Under the pieces are notes generated by a model. The model had not been told where the DNA came from and made no database searches. It saw nothing but the letters and a program-made list of their open reading frames with translations. DNA of 64,000 bases, taken from NCBI RefSeq assembly GCF_964340395.1, contig NC_135553.1, positions 18,187,001 to 18,251,000 on the forward strand, read 5' to 3'. Shown here in pieces: positions 37,141 to 64,000 of the stretch (positions are counted from its first letter, which is position 1; each line of letters begins with the position of its first letter). The DNA comes from Glandiceps talaboti. Lineage: Eukaryota > Hemichordata > Enteropneusta > Spengelidae. The position numbers and the translations under genes are program-made.

Positions 37141-38428
37141 ATTTTGCGACTGTGGCGAGCGCTAGCGCGAACTCTGATATATATGTCTGATCGGAAAAAT
37201 GATTCTCCAGTTACAACTGCATGTAGTACAGTAACATGGTGACACTGACATATTCAAAACTGAGCTTTTGCTCAAGATTTATAGATATTACAGATGTTTA
37301 CAGAAAATATTGACCACTGAATTATTATTTATCAATTTTTAGTGATTATATGTTAGGTTATTGTATGACAAAAATGTCCCAGTTGCATGTTAGAGCGGTC
37401 TTAATAACTGTCAACAGACCATGACCATTACAAGGAGCAGATTGTTTGATATACATGTATAGTCTAGTCATGACACATCCGATTATCAGAACATAGGAGT
37501 TGATCGCTTCTTTCAGTGGAAAGTCACTTATGTTGACGTGAAATACCTGGACATCGTAGTAACTGTACATGGTCTCTTGAACTCTGATTGACTTTTCCGA
37601 AATACATAGTTTTCTGTATAGAAAGCTGTTACGGGTATCCAAACTTCACTGAGTTGTTTTTTGGCACTTTGATGAACATTTCTGAATTACAGTTTTTACT
37701 TCATATACAGTCGTCTTGTATCTACGAGCTGTTATCAATAGAGAAATCCTAACTATTTTGATTAAGTTGTACAAAATGCAACGTTGAAAGTTTCTCTAAT
37801 TTGTATGTATCTTCAAGGCATATGGCTATATACATTTATAGTGTTTGTATATGTATGTCGCATACAAAACAAGTGTTTTTGCTAAGGTCTGGGAACCTCA
37901 GTAACAGAAAGTGAAAATATGGTACATTGTAAAGCTGGTATAGCTTCCCATAGATTATACCACAATTTTGGTGGGAACCATATGGTAAATGATCGGGGGA
38001 ACTGAGGTAGATTTTACCTATATCCTTACCTTGCTTAACAAAAATACTGCTATGATAGCATGTACATATCATGGCAGTTGTAGGGATTTGTTCTGTTGTC
38101 TACATTCGCTCTTGAAAATGAAACGTTTAATATACATGTATTTGATATAGTACCTTTATGAATCTTCTCATTGAGTATGCCATTTTGATATGACTTTCAA
38201 ATCAATACCGTTATGTCTCTTAGTATATCTGTATTAATATGCGAATGATATTTATTTATTTTTAGACTGAAGGCCGTGCTTGGTTTCGAGATAAATTTTG
38301 AAATGTTCCAGGAAGGAAAGTAAATGCAGTGACTGACTGATAATTAGTGTACAAAGATATTCGTTGTTTCCAACATCAAAATCTGATTTTCGAAGTCCAT
38401 AGAAATTGTGAGTGAAGACTTTGACATA

Positions 38429-63632
<25,204 letters not shown>

Positions 63633-64000
63633 AATCCTGGATAATTCAATAGGGAATGTCATTCTTGAGAAGCAACACTGTCTTGGAGACAAATAAGTGC
63701 TTTGTGAAAATTTATCAAGTGATTGTTGACATTAAGGTGTATTGCAGGATTTTGCATATTAGACTGTGCAGTGTTTAATGATCCAAACTGTGATCTTGGA
63801 CAAACCATTGGAACTTCAATGAGACTAAAAACATGATCTCATACAGACTTTTGAACTTATAAAAGATTGACCCTTGTAGACACATTGGAACTTTATGGAG
63901 ACCAAACACATGCGATCTCACACACACTTTAGGAACTCATTAGAGACCAAAAAACCTGATCTCAAATGTGACCTAATAATAATAACAATCTTTTTTTGGC
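63633..64000 (+). other. 3' flank/UTR of the adaptor gene
   Basis: Non-coding. No AATAAA is seen before the right edge, so the transcript probably ends beyond the window. A diverged repeat (CATTGGAACTT plus GAGACCAAA with a GATCTCA block) occurs three times between 63805 and 63965. Confidence 0.6.

Larger units (their letters stand above)
33702..38428. other. Region between the divergent exon and the PH-PTB-death start exon
   Basis: It holds the possible exon 34206-34258, a foldback element, the LINE remnant and a 32-base AT palindrome (37109-37140). No other convincing coding exon is seen. Confidence 0.5.

Overview
This is a eukaryotic, animal nuclear window. Its genes are split by GT-AG introns of hundreds to thousands of bases, and it is AT-rich and full of microsatellites, minisatellites and small inverted-repeat transposons. 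The two recognisable orthologues (SCPEP1 and ZNF207/BuGZ) are bilaterian-type genes. Together with a tRNA-derived SINE and many MITE-like elements, they suggest a marine invertebrate. A hemichordate or similar deuterostome is my guess, but the sequence alone does not prove it.

Layout: (1) 524-854 (-), a possible first exon of an unrecognised gene running off the left edge. (2) 2187-12773 (+), a complete 14-exon retinoid-inducible serine carboxypeptidase (SCPEP1), 453 aa, with signal peptide and intact Ser/Asp/His triad. (3) About 16.2-22.45 kb (-), exons chained by open frame and splice phase into a protein I do not recognise. (4) 24381-33240 (-), a complete 9-exon ZNF207/BuGZ, 463 aa, with two zinc fingers, a Pro/Met/Gly low-complexity region and the Bub3-binding GLEBS motif. 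(5) 33626-34258 (+), one or two possible exons sharing a divergent promoter with ZNF207. (6) 38429-63632 (+), a 9-exon gene for a 684-aa adaptor. It has a PH-like domain, an IRS/DOK-type PTB domain, a long proline/tyrosine-rich tail with SH3- and GRB2-type motifs, and a C-terminal death domain. Its first intron is about 15.3 kb.

The rest is introns and intergenic DNA rich in repeats. These include a frameshifted LINE reverse-transcriptase tail, a SINE, several terminal-inverted-repeat families (one with a TAA target duplication), foldback elements with tandem-repeat arms, and long simple-sequence tracts. One (CT)n tract directly forms the 3' splice site of an SCPEP1 exon.

The strongest candidate for something undescribed is the PH-PTB-death-domain adaptor. 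It would link tyrosine-kinase docking (DOK/IRS style) to death-domain assembly in one polypeptide. The genes are otherwise functionally unrelated: a secreted/lysosomal peptidase, a mitotic/splicing regulator and a signalling adaptor.
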